Below are positions 21,227 through 29,185 of a DNA stretch of 40,127 nucleotides, piece after piece (position 1 is the first letter of the stretch; each line of letters begins with the position of its first letter). A program made the position numbers and the translations under genes. The notes below the pieces were generated by a model. That model was given only the letters and a program-made list of their open reading frames with translations. It was not told where the DNA came from and searched no databases. Source of the stretch: a virus; IMG/VR virus record IMGVR_UViG_3300028556_000023, positions 1 to 40,127 of that record; one strand, given 5' to 3'.

Positions 21227-22552
21227 ATGGCGTATAAAAGAAAATCTCCGATGCCCGTAATAGAGGGCGGAACGGGTGATCAATCCCTAACCTCCTATGC
21301 AGTTCTATGCGGGGGTATTACTACAACCAGTCCTATACAATCAGTTGTAGGGACAGGAACCCTAGGGCAAGTGCTCACCTCTAATGGTGCAGCCCTCCTA
21401 CCCACCTGGCAACCTGGAGGTGGGGGCGGTAGTGGTATAACCACCCTTGATGGTAATACAGGCTCAGCGACTGGAGCAACGGTGACCATAAGTGGAACTG
21501 AAGGCTCTACTGTATTTACAGGCTCAGGCGCAGCCCTAACTCTCAGTTACACTTATCTTACCCAAAATACTTATGTGGGGAATTCTGCTGGAAACGTAGG
21601 AACCTCGACTGGAAGCTACAACTCGGGTTTTGGATGGCATGCTCTTGATACCCTAACTGGAGGGAATTTTAATTGTGCTCTAGGCCGATTTGCTCTTGGT
21701 GGAGGAATCACTGGAGGTGCTGGCGATTTTAACACTGGAGTTGGTTACTTTGCAGGCCAGGGCAATAGTGGTTCTCATAACTCTACAATAGGAGCCGTTG
21801 CTTTTGGATCTAATAATACAACAGGCTCGGACAATTGCTGCATTGGTTATAATACTGGATCGCTCTATAATAGCGCAGAATCTAGCAATATTTTGATTGG
21901 ATCTTCGGTAACTGGAACCACTGGTGAGAGCAATGTGCTTAGAATAGGCTCAGCAACTGGTACTGGGACTGCTCAAATTAATACTGCGTACATTGCTGGT
22001 ATTAATGGCAATACCGTAAGCAATACCCAAATGGTTACAATAAATTCTTCTACTAACCAATTAGGAACTGCTACTATACCAGCGGGACCATTTACAACAC
22101 AATTTTTTGCCTATAATCCCACTGCTAGTATTGCTAATGCGACAGGAGATGGTACTTTTGTTACGTCATCAGTAATGACTAGCACTCTTTTTAATAATGG
22201 AAGTGCATATAATACTGGAACTGGAGTATTTACAGCCCCTGCTACTGGTCTTTATTATTTTACAGTATCTTTTGCATTCGACAATATCACCTCTGCTCAC
22301 ACCTTATTTCAAATGATATTAGTAACGACTGGTCATACTTATGGTCTTCAAATTGGTAATCCATTTGCTGCAGGAGGTAATAATTCGGGAGACATCCAAT
22401 ATTTCGCTAATACTAGTGTGTTAGTTCCAATGACTTCTGGGGATACTGCTTCAGCAAGAGCTAACATAGCTAATGGTGCTAAAACCGTTAACCTTGATGG
22501 AACAGGAGCAGGAGCCCTTGCAACATATTTTAGTGGATTTAGAGTAGCTTAA
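21227..22552 (+). CDS. Tail spike/fibre with YadA-like head repeats and a C1q-like tip
   Basis: 441 aa. Residues 1-75 hold a short motif shared by fibres (GGTGDQSLTSYAVLCGG). Residues about 120-235 carry repeats of the N-x-x-(I/L)G-x-x-A type (NFNCALGRFALGG, HNSTIGAVAFG, SDNCCIGYNTG), as in trimeric adhesin heads. Residues about 300-441 match the C1q/TNF fold: FAYNPT, FNNGSAYNTGTGVFTAPATG, LYYFTVSFAF, and a final strand. C1q-like domains trimerise and bind surface ligands, so this is a good receptor-binding candidate. Confidence 0.7.
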   Translation: MAYKRKSPMPVIEGGTGDQSLTSYAVLCGGITTTSPIQSVVGTGTLGQVLTSNGAALLPTWQPGGGGGSGITTLDGNTGSATGATVTISGTEGSTVFTGSGAALTLSYTYLTQNTYVGNSAGNVGTSTGSYNSGFGWHALDTLTGGNFNCALGRFALGGGITGGAGDFNTGVGYFAGQGNSGSHNSTIGAVAFGSNNTTGSDNCCIGYNTGSLYNSAESSNILIGSSVTGTTGESNVLRIGSATGTGTAQINTAYIAGINGNTVSNTQMVTINSSTNQLGTATIPAGPFTTQFFAYNPTASIANATGDGTFVTSSVMTSTLFNNGSAYNTGTGVFTAPATGLYYFTVSFAFDNITSAHTLFQMILVTTGHTYGLQIGNPFAAGGNNSGDIQYFANTSVLVPMTSGDTASARANIANGAKTVNLDGTGAGALATYFSGFRVA

Positions 22553-22563
22553 AGGAGAAAGTA

Positions 22564-24012
22564 ATGAGTTTAGGATTATCAGGTATAAGTTCACTAGCCT
22601 ACGTAGGCACTAACGTAGCTACACCGGCCCCCATGTATTCTTTCCCCAGGGCCCCTACAGCTAACGACAATCAGAACTTTAACGTAGGATCATTCTGGTT
22701 AGATACCTCTATGGAGGTTCTTTATTTTTTAGCCTCTCTTGCTGGAGGCGTAGCCAACTGGGTTAATATCTCATCAAGCGGTGGAAGTGGTGTAACTACC
22801 ATCTTTACCGATTCTGGAATGGCAACTGAATCCGGAGGAGCTGTCTCTATTCTAGGAGGATCTAATATTACTACCAGTGGTTCTACCTCTATAGTTACCG
22901 TTAGTTTAACGGGTAGCCCTGTGTTTAGTGGTAACTTGACTGTAGATGGTAACCTACATGTATTAGGAACAACTACTCTTGATGGAACTACTACTCTTGC
23001 TGGTCTTAACCATGTTGGAGTCGTACAGACTAATGGAAGTGGCGTTTTATCATCTACTACAGGTACCAATGGTCAGGTTCTTATAGGAGGAGGTACTGCA
23101 CCGACTTGGGCTAATCTTACCTCAACAGGAGGAACAGTTACTATCACTAATGGAGCTAATAGTATTAATCTAGAAGCTAGTGGAAGTGAAACCCTCATAG
23201 ACTTACCCGATACTATAAGCCCTACCATCGGTGTACTTAGAATCAACTCTCTTCCCTTTGTGCATGCATATCCTGGAACCGCTAATAATAACGTATGGTT
23301 AGGACGCGCAGGTAGTACTTTTCAATCCGTTGCGGGCCAATCTGAGCGTAATACATGTATAGGTGTACAAGCTGGTAATGGGATCCAAACTTTTGCGGAC
23401 AACGTTATAGTTGGATTTAATGCTGGAGCATCTATGAATGGTGCGAACAATGTACTTTTAGGCTCAGGCGCTGGTTCTAATTATACAGCTAATGAAAGTT
23501 CTAATATTTGTATACGCTCTGTTGGTGTAGCTGGCGAGAACCTAGCTATCCACATAGGTGATCAATCAGGATCTACAGCAACTTCATGCTTTATAGGTGG
23601 GATTAGCGGAGTAGCTATAGCGGCAGGCGTGGCAGTTCAAGTAAGAGCTACTGGGCAACTTGGAGTAGCTGTATCCTCTATACGCTTTAAAGAGCATGTA
23701 AAAGACATGAGCTCTACCTCGGAGGCTATCTATAAACTAAGGCCTGTTACATTTATCTACAAGCATGATGAAGATAAGGTAAAGCAGTTTGGATTAATAG
23801 CTGAAGAAGTGAATGAGGTTCTTCCAGAATTAGTGTTTTATGATGATAGGGGTAAACCTCTTGGTCTTAGAGATCACCAGCTTCCTGCCTTACTCTTGAA
23901 TGAAATTCAAAAACAACAACGGATCATAAAGGAACAACAAAAGGCTATTACCAACTTAATAGACAGAATGGTTTCTATAGAAGAGAAGCTTTTAGATTTA
24001 CAATCAGTATAG
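22564..24012 (+). CDS. Tail fibre with C-terminal S74 intramolecular chaperone
   Basis: 482 aa. N-terminal domain similar to that of the 18245 fibre (SFPRAPTANDNQNFNVGSFW), a Thr/Gly-rich shaft, adhesin-type repeats around 240-320 (NVWLGRAGS, RNTCIGVQAG, NNVLLGSGAG), then from about residue 378 the S74 chaperone: SSIRFKEHVKDMS, YKLRPVTFIYKHDED, FGLIAEEVNEVLPELV, and a coiled-coil tail. In this family the chaperone helps trimer folding and then cuts itself off just before the serine; the SS-x-RFK site is present. Confidence 0.85.
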   Translation: MSLGLSGISSLAYVGTNVATPAPMYSFPRAPTANDNQNFNVGSFWLDTSMEVLYFLASLAGGVANWVNISSSGGSGVTTIFTDSGMATESGGAVSILGGSNITTSGSTSIVTVSLTGSPVFSGNLTVDGNLHVLGTTTLDGTTTLAGLNHVGVVQTNGSGVLSSTTGTNGQVLIGGGTAPTWANLTSTGGTVTITNGANSINLEASGSETLIDLPDTISPTIGVLRINSLPFVHAYPGTANNNVWLGRAGSTFQSVAGQSERNTCIGVQAGNGIQTFADNVIVGFNAGASMNGANNVLLGSGAGSNYTANESSNICIRSVGVAGENLAIHIGDQSGSTATSCFIGGISGVAIAAGVAVQVRATGQLGVAVSSIRFKEHVKDMSSTSEAIYKLRPVTFIYKHDEDKVKQFGLIAEEVNEVLPELVFYDDRGKPLGLRDHQLPALLLNEIQKQQRIIKEQQKAITNLIDRMVSIEEKLLDLQSV

Positions 24013-24047
24013 ATTTGTAATTTTTAGCTATAAAGTATATATTTAAA

Positions 24048-24080
24048 AGGTCACCTTATCCAGAAAGCATAAGGTGACCT
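24048..24080. terminator. Bidirectional terminator between convergent operons
   Basis: Perfect 12-bp stem AGGTCACCTTAT/ATAAGGTGACCT, loop CCAGAAAGC. Read on the minus strand it is followed by TTTT. It separates the fibre operon (+) from the recombination operon (-). Confidence 0.7.
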
Positions 24081-24150
24081 GTCATTCGTAACACAGTGTT
24101 CACATAACAGGAACATTTCTTAATACTACTTGTTCTGGCTATAGCCATTA

Positions 24151-24324
24151 CTATTTTGTAATCTTTTCCCAAGTAGAGATATTTGGATTCATACTCTTTT
24201 GAACATACCAAAACGGTTTACCATCGTGATCTTTGATGATGGCTATTTTGCCATAGGCAGATCGACAATATAGCGGACCTGGACATATATTGCAATTGCA
24301 TTTATTGGCTTGGGCTATCTCCAT
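24151..24324 (-). CDS. Small Cys-containing protein
   Basis: 57 aa. Contains CNCNICPGPLYC, probably a metal site, then KDHDGKPFWYVQKS. Starts inside the end of the DUF551-like gene, with AAGGAAAAAG before ATG. Last gene of the minus operon. No family recognised. Confidence 0.5.
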   Translation of the reverse strand: MEIAQANKCNCNICPGPLYCRSAYGKIAIIKDHDGKPFWYVQKSMNPNISTWEKITK

Positions 24325-24562
24325 CTTTTTCCTTATTTGGTAAATTAGGTACCCACATCCAGTATTTAACTTTACTTATATCTATCATAGAGGTTTGGAT
24401 GTTTGAGCACCAACCACTAAAACTGCGTTCATTCTCATTAGATCCAGCAGTAACCAGTCCACAACAGAGTGAGTATTGAGAAGTATATATCAGAAGAATA
24501 AGCGCATTGGTTGGGACTGGTTGTGCTGAAGGTTTATGCCAGGGATTACTCAATTGTTTCAA
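24302..24562 (-). CDS. DUF551-like protein
   Basis: 86 aa. Pattern: PWHKPSAQPVPTNALILLIY at the start, a W in the middle, ISKVKYWMWVPNLPN at the end, which matches the family closing motif. No true WI-start, so divergent. Starts within the end of the upstream signal-peptide gene. Function unknown. Confidence 0.6.
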   Translation of the reverse strand: MKQLSNPWHKPSAQPVPTNALILLIYTSQYSLCCGLVTAGSNENERSFSGWCSNIQTSMIDISKVKYWMWVPNLPNKEKDGDSPSQ

Positions 24563-25046
24563 GCTCTTCTAAGCTATGAGGACTTTTGCCCATTAAGGTA
24601 GAAAACTCAGCAAACTTCTTTTCAAAATCTTCTAAGTCTTTAGATGCCATAGAGCGGAATACTATTTCACCATTAATGCCATGCATTCTCTCATCAGTAG
24701 TATTAGCTTGGATCTTGGCAAACGAATCATCAAGCTCTTTGAACTGACCCCGGATTTGGTTAACTTTCACAAAGATTGTAGCCATCTTTTTAATGATGTC
24801 ATTAGCCTGATCTTTAGCGCCCTTGATCTTAGCATTTTCATTTTTAAGATCTTGGTTTTCTAGTGCTAAATATCCACATCCAAGACCCGTAGATACCACC
24901 AGGGCTATTATAGCTCCATGCTTAATAAGCTCTTTTTTATTTTCTAGCTTCGGCATAAGACTCTCCTTTGGAGTATTAACTTCTTTAGCACCACTAAGAT
25001 CGAGAGGAAGTAGGCACAATAAGGTTAAAAACATAGATTTGTTCAT
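24546..25046 (-). CDS. Exported/membrane coiled-coil protein
   Basis: 166 aa. Signal peptide 1-19 (MNKSMFLTLLCLLPLDLSGA), a linker, a membrane segment about 42-62 (HGAIIALVVSTGLGCGYLAL), then a coiled coil to the end. This order is the same as in the gene at 38755. Could act as an envelope spanner, but no spanin lipobox is seen. Placed between the ERF and DUF551-like genes. Confidence 0.6.
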   Translation of the reverse strand: MNKSMFLTLLCLLPLDLSGAKEVNTPKESLMPKLENKKELIKHGAIIALVVSTGLGCGYLALENQDLKNENAKIKGAKDQANDIIKKMATIFVKVNQIRGQFKELDDSFAKIQANTTDERMHGINGEIVFRSMASKDLEDFEKKFAEFSTLMGKSPHSLEELETIE

Positions 25047-25060
25047 CTGTTTCTCCTGGG

Positions 25061-25804
25061 TTATCGGTTACGGCTACTCTTGATTTCTCTTATACGTTGA
25101 AGAGATACCATGTATTTAGATTTTGGCATATCGGCGAGGGATTGTAACCTTAATTTATCCATAACTTCTTCAGCAAGATCTGGAACTGCCTCGAGCTCAT
25201 ACTCAAGCTCTTCTAATTGTTCTTTGGTTATTGTTTCAGGGCTCTCATCCTTAGGATTATACTTGTTGATAGTGGATGGCCCCTTGGCTATCATCTCCCG
25301 GGTATTAACCATCGCTACTTCGCCATCATCATCCTCATCTCCAGTAACTACACCCACCAGGGAAGCATACGCCATACGCTTTAAGTAAGTAGTATATGAT
25401 GAGATAGTCTGTATATCATTCTTTGGAGGATTAATAACCATACGTGACTCTAGGAACTGACCGCTGCTATGACCTAAGCGTGTATATAAAATACTCTGGC
25501 CATGCTCGTTATATATAATATCCTGTGTTACGCACAAGGTATACTTAGTCAAAGCAGGACGTGAAGCGCTGACAATAGATGCAAGATCAGCATAGCGTGA
25601 CTTAAAGTAAGGGTTACCCTTATTAAGAGCAGCTATGGGCATCTCTGCTTGGGCTTTAGCTAGAGCAGTAAAGAGATCCTTAAGATCAGTTGATCTTGTA
25701 GGTTCTTTAGAGGACTCCATGTGCTGTATTTGAGCTTCAAGTCGAGCTAGCTTAGCTGATTGAAGGCTTATAGTTTCTAGTATCTTTATAAAATCAATTT
25801 CCAT
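25061..25804 (-). CDS. erf: ERF-family single-strand annealing protein
   Basis: 247 aa. The family core is clear: FTALAKAQAEMPIAALNKGN, PYFKSRYADLASIVSASRPAL, TQDI, LYTRLGHSSGQFLESRM, YTTYLKRMAYASLVGVVTGD and EDDDGE. A short coiled coil comes before (LARLEAQIQHMESS). ERF proteins form rings that anneal complementary ssDNA in phage recombination and genome circularisation. Here it is central to the minus early operon. Confidence 0.88.
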   Translation of the reverse strand: MEIDFIKILETISLQSAKLARLEAQIQHMESSKEPTRSTDLKDLFTALAKAQAEMPIAALNKGNPYFKSRYADLASIVSASRPALTKYTLCVTQDIIYNEHGQSILYTRLGHSSGQFLESRMVINPPKNDIQTISSYTTYLKRMAYASLVGVVTGDEDDDGEVAMVNTREMIAKGPSTINKYNPKDESPETITKEQLEELEYELEAVPDLAEEVMDKLRLQSLADMPKSKYMVSLQRIREIKSSRNR

Positions 25805-26195
25805 TATCTTTCTCCAATGTTTTATCTATATACTCTTTTTCATTTTTTATATGTTCTAACCAAGCGTCTATAAATAGTTCTAGATATTTGGCATATTTAA
25901 GTCTAATGGGTACCTTAGCTTCTAACAAAGCAACTCTAAGAGGATTTTTAGATTCATCTTCGGTAATTAAAAACAATCTCCATGTTTTATTTTTAGGATC
26001 CGAAAGAGGTTCCCAGCTAAAATAAGAAGATTCAGTAAGGTGGGGAAGGTGCATTCTAAAAGGAGAGTGATATTTAACTTTATTTAGAGTACTTTCTATT
26101 TCATAGATTCGTTTTCCTAATAAAGTTAGTTTTTCAAATTTATTATTTGCTTCAGCTACTAACTCTTTTATTTTTATTTCTAAGTTAGTTTCCAT
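25794..26195 (-). CDS. Hypothetical early protein
   Basis: 133 aa, helical ends with a beta middle (FSWEPLSDPKNKTWRLFLIT). Overlaps the ERF start by 11 bases. No motif known to me; ERF-associated accessory by position. Confidence 0.55.
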   Translation of the reverse strand: METNLEIKIKELVAEANNKFEKLTLLGKRIYEIESTLNKVKYHSPFRMHLPHLTESSYFSWEPLSDPKNKTWRLFLITEDESKNPLRVALLEAKVPIRLKYAKYLELFIDAWLEHIKNEKEYIDKTLEKDNGN

Positions 26196-26226
26196 TACTT
26201 TCCTTTAATGATTTTGTGGATTCCAT

Positions 26227-26502
26227 TCATCTTCTCCCAATATCTTTTTTGCGAGTTCTTCCTTCATCAAATACTCGCTCTATTCTTTTATATTCTCTTT
26301 CTTCAAAAGTACCTTCTTCTTTAGGAGTCTTACCGGGAAGAGGTAAGAAGCTATCCTCCGGAGGAAACGAAAGAGATTCCTGGAAGCAAGGAACACATAC
26401 ATTTATTCCTTTGGGAAATTCATAATCATCAGGATATACAGGACGCATTTCAGTAAATGATTGTTTACATCCCGGACATTTAAATGTTATTTCTTTCTCC
26501 AT
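26227..26502 (-). CDS. Zinc-ribbon-like protein
   Basis: 91 aa. CPGC at about 10-13 and CVPC at about 36-39 form a four-Cys site; an RK-rich C-terminal helix (EREYKRIERVFDEGRTRKKD) follows. Possibly a nucleic-acid binder. In the early operon. Confidence 0.6.
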   Translation of the reverse strand: MEKEITFKCPGCKQSFTEMRPVYPDDYEFPKGINVCVPCFQESLSFPPEDSFLPLPGKTPKEEGTFEEREYKRIERVFDEGRTRKKDIGRR

Positions 26503-26599
26503 TCATCTTCTCCCAATATTTTATATAGCATAAATAACAACAACGTTTCCATTTATATCTAGTTTGTTGGTTACAGAAGGGGCAGATTTCTAATGACAT
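26480..26599 (-). CDS. 39-aa zinc-finger microprotein
   Basis: MSLEICPFCNQQTRYKWKR, then CCYLC: a CPFC...CxxC knuckle. Overlaps both neighbours by short stretches, as other genes of this operon do. Very small, so moderate confidence. Confidence 0.45.
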   Translation of the reverse strand: MSLEICPFCNQQTRYKWKRCCYLCYIKYWEKMNGERNNI

Positions 26600-26772
26600 T
26601 TTTGTTCCAACTTGTTCAAATCTTCGGAAAGTACACGCAGTGATACTTCATATACTCTTTGTATTTCCTTTAAAATTTCAAGTTGATGCTCAAGATCATT
26701 TATACGTTTCTCTTGTAATTCTACAATCTCTGAAAATGTAGCACTTGGTTTAAAAATTGATTTTTCAGTCAT
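26590..26772 (-). CDS. Small coiled-coil protein
   Basis: 60 aa. After a 15-residue lead, one coiled coil (VELQEKRINDLEHQLEILKE) with leucine heptads. It resembles its upstream neighbour in the KRI-x-x-LE motif, so the two may be paralogues. Function unknown. Confidence 0.5.
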   Translation of the reverse strand: MTEKSIFKPSATFSEIVELQEKRINDLEHQLEILKEIQRVYEVSLRVLSEDLNKLEQKCH

Positions 26773-26998
26773 TAGAATCCAACATATCTATACGTTTATT
26801 AAGGGCATCATCTATTTGAGCTAGCGTTTTAATATGGCTTAAAATTTCATTTAAAACGTTTTGATGATTTTTAATGGAATTTTCGAGATTAGTAATACGC
26901 TTAGTGTCTATTGTTATTATTTCTTTCAACGCCGCCACAATTTTTTTCATTGCATATAGATCTGAATTGATTTGATTTATTTGTTGTTGTTCAGTCAT
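26765..26998 (-). CDS. Small coiled-coil protein
   Basis: 77 aa, helical throughout (LYAMKKIVAALKEIITIDTK, TNLENSIKNHQNVLNEILSH). Starts within the end of the ribbon-helix-helix gene and overlaps the next start. Likely paralogue of the 26590 gene. Confidence 0.5.
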   Translation of the reverse strand: MTEQQQINQINSDLYAMKKIVAALKEIITIDTKRITNLENSIKNHQNVLNEILSHIKTLAQIDDALNKRIDMLDSND

Positions 26999-27173
26999 TA
27001 GAATCCTTGGATTTGGACTCTTTCGGAGGGAGTTTGCCTATTTTTTCGAAATACATTTCTAATCCACGCTCAACCATCCAGCTTACTAATAAACCGGTTT
27101 CTTGTTGATGATCCATCAATAATTTATATATAGGAATAGAAATTCGTATACTTGTGTGTTTTGTTGCAGCCAT
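26991..27173 (-). CDS. Ribbon-helix-helix regulator of the early operon
   Basis: 60 aa from ATG 27173 with AAGGA upstream; a longer in-frame start at 27230 lies in the promoter and is rejected. Strand TSIRISIPIYKLL, then helices MDHQQETG and LVSWMVERGLEMYF match the CopG/Arc fold. First gene of the minus early operon; an inverted repeat at 27241 is a candidate operator. Confidence 0.65.
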   Translation of the reverse strand: MAATKHTSIRISIPIYKLLMDHQQETGLLVSWMVERGLEMYFEKIGKLPPKESKSKDSND

Positions 27174-27206
27174 AATATCCTTCAAGTTTAAATAATACTT
27201 AAGGAA

Positions 27207-27235
27207 ATTATAACGAATCTTACAATACAAGTCCA
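27207..27235 (-). promoter_or_regulatory. Promoter of the minus early operon
   Basis: TGGACT (27235-27230), 17-nt spacer, TATAAT (27212-27207) on the minus strand, giving a leader of about 27 bases. Perfect -10, weak -35. Confidence 0.55.
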
Positions 27236-27240
27236 GAGGC

Positions 27241-27257
27241 TCCTAGGGAATCTAGGA
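27241..27257. promoter_or_regulatory. Inverted repeat between divergent early promoters
   Basis: TCCTAG-GGAAT-CTAGGA. Lies just upstream of the minus promoter and 25 bases from the plus -35. Possible operator for the regulator at 26991. Confidence 0.4.
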
Positions 27258-27281
27258 AATTAAAGAGAAAATCTTTTTAGA

Positions 27282-27309
27282 TTGACATCTATAAGATAAT
27301 AGATATACT
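27282..27309 (+). promoter_or_regulatory. Promoter of the replication/packaging operon
   Basis: TTGACA (27282-27287), 16-nt spacer, TATACT (27304-27309). Consensus -35 and the -10 used elsewhere in this genome. The strongest promoter I see in the window. Confidence 0.7.
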
Positions 27310-27331
27310 GCTAGTCATAATTTAATCCCAA

Positions 27332-27377
27332 AAGAGCTGAAACGATTGTTTCGCTCAGCTCTTAATGAAATTTTTTT
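27332..27377 (+). terminator. Leader terminator/attenuator 20 bases after the early promoter
   Basis: AAGAGCTGA / TCAGCTCTT (27332-27340, 27355-27363), with an inner stem GAAAC/GTTTC, then AATGAAA and seven T (27371-27377). A transcript from 27316 would be about 60 nt unless the terminator is passed. Could be an attenuator, an antitermination target or a small RNA. Confidence 0.6.
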
Positions 27378-27453
27378 GTCCACATGAACACAACTTTTCT
27401 GGTTGATTGGCATCGGCTAGGAAAGAGTTGGTCATTAACATAAGCGAATAATT

Positions 27454-27567
27454 ATGAAAGCTTTACAGATCATATTACCCGACGGAACATATTTGAAATT
27501 CTCCAATTACAAACATGAGGTTCATATTACAAACATGCGGTTCATACATGAGGTTCATATAATATGA
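27454..27567 (+). CDS. 37-aa leader peptide coupled to the replication gene
   Basis: ATG 27454 to TGA 27567; the TGA overlaps the ATG of the next gene (ATGA). Its C-terminal half is encoded by the direct repeats and reads KHEVHITNMRFIHEVHII. The start has no clear ribosome site. A regulatory leader is possible. Chance cannot be excluded. Confidence 0.4.
   Translation: MKALQIILPDGTYLKFSNYKHEVHITNMRFIHEVHII
27513..27559 (+). repeat. Three direct repeats before the replication gene (possible iterons)
   Basis: ACATGAGGTTCATA at 27513, ACATGCGGTTCATA at 27533, ACATGAGGTTCATA at 27546. Spacing 20 and 13. The flanks TGAAATTCTCC at 27494 and 27565 are also repeated. Iterons in front of an initiator gene mark origins in many phages and plasmids. 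Recent tandem duplication is the alternative. Confidence 0.5.
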
Positions 27568-28778
27568 AATTCTCCTATAGAAATCAAGCTTTTTATAAAA
27601 TAAATCCTGAGCCGATCCAAGATCTGATTTCTAATCCGGTATCTTATCTAGCTAAACGAGATATCCGATGTCCGTTCTATATAAAAATATTTAATATTAT
27701 AAATTGGTTTCATGATAGATATCATAATGCTCATCCTAGCCATGCTACGATAGCTAAGTATGCTCGTTGCCATATCAATACAGTTAAGAATGTCATTAAC
27801 CTTTTAGTGGAAGATGGGATCCTAGTAACTTTCTATAGGCATATGAGTTCTTGTATCTATAAGATCTCTTCCTATTTTTCTATACCCACAGTACGAGCCG
27901 CCCTCTCTAAATGGATACCCTCTTTTAAATATCTATCACTAGCGATCTTCTATTCATTTAGTAACATTTCTAATATAGAAAAATTTCACACTGACAAGTT
28001 GTCTACAATAACTAAGAGGAGGGAACATTCCTATGTTACCGACTCTCCTCCTTTCATAACTGATATTAAAAAATCGGATATATATACGGTAATAGATAAA
28101 AGATACAACGTAGAGAATAGTAAAATTCCTAAATCCTATAAATTTTTAGATAAAGGTGAAGTAGTAATGAAGATTTATGATTATAGACGTACTCATTCTG
28201 AGATAAAAGCTATTAAGGTTAAGGGATTACCCTTAACCATTTGGGGTAAGGTATCTCTAGCGGCGTATCCGCCTGAAGCTATCATACATGCAACTAGTAA
28301 GCTTTCTAATATCACAAATAGGGATACTGCGTTTAGATACTTTTTGAAGATTTGTGATAACTATTGCCTTAAAGGAAATATTACCCCTAACCATTCGTAC
28401 GTCAAAGAACTCTTCGAGCAGTTTAATGAACAACCACTCAACGCGCTTATGGTAGATTGGACACTTCCAATACCAACTGAAGCTTATAGTGAACCTAACT
28501 TTTTTGAGAATCCTACTAAGAGTTTCCAAAAAGGGGAAAGAGTGAGTTTGCGTCCACAGTTTGTATCTTATTGGCGCCCTCCTCGCAAACCCAAAGAGAA
28601 TTGGGAAACCCCCGAAGTTCTTGATGGTGTTCAGAAACTTGCTAAGCTATGGGGACAAGAAGCCGCGTTAGGATTTTTTAATCGGAATAAACGAAATATG
28701 ACTATTGAGGAGTTCCCGGCTGCCCTTAACGCGAACGAGGATGACCATAGTCAATCGATCACAGGAGAGATAGTATGA
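27564..28778 (+). CDS. Winged-helix replication initiator-like protein
   Basis: 404 aa. Residues about 52-95 contain a helix-turn-helix of the initiator type (HPSHATIAKYARCHINTVKN, VINLLVEDGILVTF). The C-terminal half has a basic region (KVKGLPLTIWGKVSLAAYPP). No helicase or primase motif is seen. Phage proteins with this domain near an origin start replication and load the host helicase. The repeats just upstream and RusA just downstream support that role. Start overlaps the leader-peptide stop. Confidence 0.6.
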   Translation: MKFSYRNQAFYKINPEPIQDLISNPVSYLAKRDIRCPFYIKIFNIINWFHDRYHNAHPSHATIAKYARCHINTVKNVINLLVEDGILVTFYRHMSSCIYKISSYFSIPTVRAALSKWIPSFKYLSLAIFYSFSNISNIEKFHTDKLSTITKRREHSYVTDSPPFITDIKKSDIYTVIDKRYNVENSKIPKSYKFLDKGEVVMKIYDYRRTHSEIKAIKVKGLPLTIWGKVSLAAYPPEAIIHATSKLSNITNRDTAFRYFLKICDNYCLKGNITPNHSYVKELFEQFNEQPLNALMVDWTLPIPTEAYSEPNFFENPTKSFQKGERVSLRPQFVSYWRPPRKPKENWETPEVLDGVQKLAKLWGQEAALGFFNRNKRNMTIEEFPAALNANEDDHSQSITGEIV

Positions 28779-29185
28779 ATGAACCAGCAAGGGGAAAAAC
28801 TTCGAGCATAGCCCAACTGTATGTGATTTTAGGTGAGCCGCAACCTTTTATGTATGCTAAGGCATCGACACCCCGATATCACATGATGTTGCGTAAGGCT
28901 AAGATGACTTATACTAACCAACTTTGGGATCAGCACGATGGCAAAGAAATCTACAGTGGGCCACTCAAGATGGATGTTACTTTTTATGTAGCCAGCGTAC
29001 CTTCTGTGCTCCGCGAAACTCCCCATCATGTTTACAGGCCCAGCTTAAATGATTTGCAAAAATACTTAGAGAAAGTTATAGAAGGAATACTCATACTTGA
29101 TCATTGTATTATAACCTCTATAACTTCTAGGAAGGTATATGACAAAGATAACCCTAGGACAGAATTTACTATTACGGAGCTTTAA
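28775..29185 (+). CDS. rusA: RusA-like Holliday junction resolvase
   Basis: 136 aa. Family traits: N-terminal VILGEPQPFMYAKAS, then the central HHVYRPSLNDLQKYLEKVIE, which corresponds to the PDxDNLxK metal motif, then ILDHCIITSI and a closing RKVYDKDNPRTEFTI. The usual first Asp of the motif is Ser here (RPSLND), so activity may depend on the shifted Asp. RusA dimers resolve branched DNA before packaging. ATG overlaps the previous stop. Confidence 0.8.
   Translation: MNEPARGKTSSIAQLYVILGEPQPFMYAKASTPRYHMMLRKAKMTYTNQLWDQHDGKEIYSGPLKMDVTFYVASVPSVLRETPHHVYRPSLNDLQKYLEKVIEGILILDHCIITSITSRKVYDKDNPRTEFTITEL

Noticed and set aside
21295-21489. Minus-strand Pro/Val-rich frames across fibre genes (also 18631-18900, 22722-23069)
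   Set aside because: They are mirror images of Gly/Thr-rich repeat coding on the plus strand, without starts or ribosome sites.
24048-24080. A CRISPR-type palindromic repeat
   Set aside because: Single copy, followed by T on one strand; it is a terminator between convergent operons. No regularly spaced repeats are seen anywhere in the window.
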